Below, one piece after another: positions 61,490 through 64,000 of a stretch of 64,000 nucleotides of DNA; the first letter of the stretch is position 1, and each line of letters starts with the position of its first letter. The stretch is taken from assembly GCA_963667505.2 (NCBI GenBank), contig OY763490.2, positions 2,976,001 through 3,040,000 of the forward strand. Reading direction: 5' to 3'. The position numbers and the translations under genes are program-made. Below the pieces are notes generated by a model that worked only from the letters and a program-made list of their open reading frames with translations, was not told the DNA's origin and made no database searches. Source of the DNA: Aldehydirespirator sp963667505 (GTDB taxonomy: Bacteria; Actinomycetota; Acidimicrobiia; Acidimicrobiales; Aldehydirespiratoraceae).

Positions 61490-61611
61490 CCCGAACTGGC
61501 AGCCGAGAAGGCCGAAAACGGCACCCACCACTGCCAATTCGCGCACCCGACCATCCCACGCCCCGAACTGGCAGCCGAGAAGGCCGAAAACGGCACCCAC
61601 CGCCGCCAATT
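61490..61611. repeat. 72-bp tandem duplication between lysC and asd
   Basis: A first 72-base unit (61490-61561) and about 50 bases of a second (from 61562) are nearly identical. Each contains a potential hairpin, with CGAACTGGCAG pairing with CTGCCAATTCG and an inner GCCG-AAAA-CGGC. It lies directly before the asd start and after the lysC stop. Confidence 0.85.
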
Positions 61612-61630
61612 CGCGGCAGTCAGCCGGGGA

Positions 61631-62869
61631 TCAGTAGACGGTGGCCCGGTCGGCGGGATCCTTGTCGAGCTCGAACGACTGGTGCAGCGCGGCGACGGCC
61701 TGCTCCACCTCCTCGGAGCGGATCACGCACGAGATGCGGATGGCGGACGTGGAGATCATCTCGATGTTGATGCCGGCCGAGGCCAGCGTCTCGAACATGC
61801 GGGCGGCCACGCCGGGGTTGGTCTGCATCCCCGCCCCGATCAGGCTCACCCGGGCGATGCCGTCGTCGTCGGAGGCGTGATCGGCGCCCAGTTCGTCGAC
61901 GAGGCCGAAGGTCACGTCCCTGGCCGCGGCGAGCTGTTCCAAGGGCACGGTGAAGCTGATGTCGGTGACGCCCCGGCTCGACACGTTCTGCACGATCATG
62001 TCCACGTTGACGTCCCGGTCGGCCAGCGCCCGGAACAGCCGCCCGGCCACGCCGGGCTTGTCGGCGACGCCCGAGACGGTCATCTTGGCCTCGCTGGCGT
62101 CGTGGGTGACCGCCGAGATTGTGGCGTGTTCCATGGATTCCCTCCCGGTTACCTTCGTGCCCGGCATCCAGCTGAAGGCGGAGCGCACGTGCAGCTCCAC
62201 CCGGTGGCTCCGAGCCAGTTCCACCGCCCGCATCGCCGGTTTTGGGCAGCCGCTGGCCGTCATCTCCAGCAGCTCGTCGAATGAGACCTCGTCCATGCGA
62301 CGAGCCGCGGGCACAAGCCGGGGATCGGCGCTGAACAGTCCGGGCACGTCGGTGTAGAGCTCGCAGTAGTCCGCCTCAAGCGCATGGGCCAGAGCCACGG
62401 CGGTGGTGTCGGAGCCGCCCCGGCCGAGGAACGTCACGTTGTTGTCTCCCGACACGCCCTGGGAGCCGCCCACCACCGGCACGATGCCCTCGGCCAAGGC
62501 CTCGGTGACCCGCTGGGGCATGATGCTCAGGATCTTGGCGTTGGTGTGGGACGAGTCGGTGCGGAACCCGGCCTGACTCCCGGTGAACGAGGCCGCAGGC
62601 ACCCCCAGGGCGCTTACCGCCATGGCCATGAGAGCACAAGCCTTGCGCTCTCCCCCGGTGACCAGCATGTCGAGCTCCCGGCCCGGCGGGTCGTCGGCCA
62701 CATCGGAGGCCAGGCGCAGGAGATGGTCGGTCTCGTTGCCCATGGCCGACACCACCAGCACGACCTCGTCGCCGTGGCGGCGGCGACGGGCCACATGGTC
62801 GGCCACCGTCCGGATGCGGCCGGGGTCGGCTACAGCGGTGCCCCCGAACTTCTCCACTACCAACGCCAC
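61631..62869 (-). CDS. lysC: Aspartate kinase
   Basis: 412 residues, the usual length of the actinobacterial/Bacillus alpha-type aspartokinase. VEKFGGTAV at the start (Ala where most have Ser), FLGRGGSDTTAVALA, and ELYTDVPGLFSADPR. The C-terminal third has two ACT domains (VSGVADKPGVAGRLF and VSLIGAGMQTNPGVAARMF) for feedback by lysine/threonine. An internal start for a separate beta subunit is possible but not shown. First step of the aspartate pathway, with asd downstream. Confidence 0.95.
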   Translation of the reverse strand: MALVVEKFGGTAVADPGRIRTVADHVARRRRHGDEVVLVVSAMGNETDHLLRLASDVADDPPGRELDMLVTGGERKACALMAMAVSALGVPAASFTGSQAGFRTDSSHTNAKILSIMPQRVTEALAEGIVPVVGGSQGVSGDNNVTFLGRGGSDTTAVALAHALEADYCELYTDVPGLFSADPRLVPAARRMDEVSFDELLEMTASGCPKPAMRAVELARSHRVELHVRSAFSWMPGTKVTGRESMEHATISAVTHDASEAKMTVSGVADKPGVAGRLFRALADRDVNVDMIVQNVSSRGVTDISFTVPLEQLAAARDVTFGLVDELGADHASDDDGIARVSLIGAGMQTNPGVAARMFETLASAGINIEMISTSAIRISCVIRSEEVEQAVAALHQSFELDKDPADRATVY

Positions 62870-63068
62870 GACCGATCAGGCTACCGGCGAGCCCCGCAGG
62901 GCCTTCCGGGCCACGCTCGACCGTCGGCACGAGAAGCCTCCAGCTAGGTCCTGGGCGTGATCCACAACCGAGGGCCCTCGGGGCGGGGCTCAACCGTCGG
63001 CACGGGTCCGGCCGCGTCCCTGGGCTGACGGTGACAATCCCGAGGCTTCATGGCAACCTTAGAAGTCG

Positions 63069-63467
63069 ATGAGCGAACCGCTCGCAGTCGACGAGATCGT
63101 TCTCAAGGTGCCGGCCTCCCCGGCCTACGGCCGCATAGTGCGGATGGGCGCCGCCGCCCTCGCTCTGCGCCAGGGAATGTCGTTCACCGAGATCGACGAG
63201 CTACGCGCCGCCATAGACGAGGCGGTGGCCTTGCTGCTCGAATCGCCCGCCGAGGACGGCACGGTTGTCGCCTGCCGGTTCCTCACCAGCTCCGACGGAC
63301 TGGACTTGGAGGCGCTCCGCAGCGACGGGAGCGCGATGTCTGCATCGGCCGCGTCCCGATTCGAGGCCGGCCTGAGCACTTCGGCGGTGACCGCCACCGT
63401 AGAGCCGCATCGGGGTCGGCTGCTCGTCTCGTTGCGGAGGCAGCACCGAGACGGCGACCAGCCCTAA
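63069..63467 (+). CDS. RsbW-like anti-sigma factor (HATPase fold)
   Basis: 132 residues. EIVLKVPASPAYGRIVRMGA and MSFTEIDELRAAIDEAVALL follow the N-terminal half of SpoIIAB/RsbW-type kinases. In the N-box the usual Asn four residues after the Glu is replaced, so ATP binding is uncertain. No sigma factor gene follows. A STAS antagonist of the right family is at 25866. Confidence 0.7.
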   Translation: MSEPLAVDEIVLKVPASPAYGRIVRMGAAALALRQGMSFTEIDELRAAIDEAVALLLESPAEDGTVVACRFLTSSDGLDLEALRSDGSAMSASAASRFEAGLSTSAVTATVEPHRGRLLVSLRRQHRDGDQP

Positions 63468-63502
63468 GCGCCCTGAAACCTGACTGCGGGGCCGGTGAAG
63501 CC

Positions 63503-63940
63503 TCAGCGGCCAGTCGAGCCGAAGCCCTGGTCGCCTCGCGTGGACGGGTCGAGACTGTCCACTTCCACCAGGCGCACCTGCTCGACCGCCAGCACCACAA
63601 GTTGGGCGATGCGCTCGCCCCGCTCCACTGCGAACGGCTCGCGGGGATCGGTGTTGACGAGCACTACCTTCAGCTCGCCTCGGTAGCCGGAGTCTATCAG
63701 GCCCGGAGTGTTCAGGCAGGTGACGCCATGCTTCAGGGCGAGCCCGCTGCGAGGCAGCACAAAGCCCGCGCATCCGGCGGGAATCGCCACCGCCACACCG
63801 GTCGCCACCAGGGCTCGGCCGCCTCCGGCAGCCAGCACCGTGTCGGAGCGGGCCATCAGGTCGATGCCGGCATCGCCGGGCCGGGCATAGACGGGCATCG
63901 GCAGGCCCGGGTCGAGCCGCAATATGGGAACGTCAGGCAT
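63503..63940 (-). CDS. dut: dUTP diphosphatase
   Basis: 145 residues, trimeric dUTPase. Conserved motifs in order: PGDAGIDL, PRSGLALKHGV, GLIDSGYRGELKVVL with the catalytic Asp, GERIAQLVV, and the C-terminal GFGSTGR arm. It hydrolyses dUTP to dUMP and keeps uracil out of DNA. The last 60 bases of the window after it hold no gene I can support. Confidence 0.95.
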   Translation of the reverse strand: MPDVPILRLDPGLPMPVYARPGDAGIDLMARSDTVLAAGGGRALVATGVAVAIPAGCAGFVLPRSGLALKHGVTCLNTPGLIDSGYRGELKVVLVNTDPREPFAVERGERIAQLVVLAVEQVRLVEVDSLDPSTRGDQGFGSTGR

Positions 63941-64000
63941 CCGACGACAGTAGCGGGCCCAAGCGGGCGGTCACCGGCGCCGTCCGGATGGCGCTGCGGG

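Noticed and set aside
63988..64000. Possible plus-strand gene start at the right edge
   Set aside because: Only four codons are visible after the ATG; not enough to support a gene.

Overview
The window is a GC-rich chromosomal segment from a member of the Actinomycetota, most likely an uncultured or metagenome-derived one. A WhiB-type iron-sulfur regulator, the extreme GC content, frequent GTG and TTG starts, Ala-rich lipoproteins with actinobacterial lipoboxes and many ATGA or GTGA stop/start overlaps all point there. A placement in or near Acidimicrobiia is only a guess from gene content. No prophage, insertion sequence or CRISPR array is visible.

Layout. 1-4558: a small catabolic locus (aldehyde dehydrogenase fragment, MFS transporter, amidohydrolase, epimerase, FCD-type GntR regulator with two candidate operators). 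4555-7182: one reading frame fusing an alpha-D-phosphohexomutase-family enzyme to deoxyribose-phosphate aldolase. 7353-11549: a complete polyamine-type ABC importer. 11594-26689: mixed housekeeping and metabolic genes, namely enoyl-CoA hydratase, carboxylate-amine ligase, a compressed 2Fe-2S/molybdopterin fusion, an IscA/ErpA-type protein and Mrp, a nitroreductase-SRPBCC fusion, FxsA, SelA and a frameshifted SelB, WhiB, NfeD, a STAS protein and a receiver protein. 26781-29113: tRNA-Pro(CGG), a Zur/Fur-like operator, a zinc-binding lipoprotein gene broken inside a His/Asp repeat tract, and a methyltransferase remnant. 29114-47195: about 18 kb of co-directional minus-strand genes forming a catabolic superoperon. 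It holds an HpaB-type monooxygenase, a UbiD-type decarboxylase, a GntR regulator, an amidohydrolase, a GlcG/HbpS protein, a five-gene Dpp-type importer, RidA, gamma-glutamyltransferase, an M24 hydrolase, a cupin, DUF2848, an SDR and a class I amidotransferase. 47300-51537: an MFS exporter, a DNA methyltransferase with a nuclease-like C-terminus, a flavin reductase and an EamA transporter. 51542-60290: a signalling and remodelling cassette. 60403-63940: asd, lysC, an anti-sigma-like protein and dut.

The most striking system is 52553-60290: six tightly packed plus-strand genes encoding a coiled-coil protein, an HSP100/ClpB-like AAA+ ATPase with a degenerate first half, a small radical-SAM activase-like protein, a zinc-ribbon/FHA protein, a PP2C phosphatase and a membrane Ser/Thr kinase. 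The kinase N-terminus is a 12-residue tandem repeat with a threonine in each unit. It reads as a phospho-switch (kinase, phosphatase, phosphothreonine reader) that controls an unfoldase and a radical-SAM enzyme. A membrane protein gene lies divergently beside it. I do not recognise it as a named system.

A second theme is structural. Short tandem duplications (13 bp x11, 67 bp x2, 35 bp x3, 41 bp x2, 72 bp x2) sit at gene boundaries and often carry the stop or start codon. In one case the start codon of the next gene appears to have been made by duplicating the 3' end of its neighbour. In-frame repeats (18, 30, 36, 42 bp) add to protein ends and linkers.
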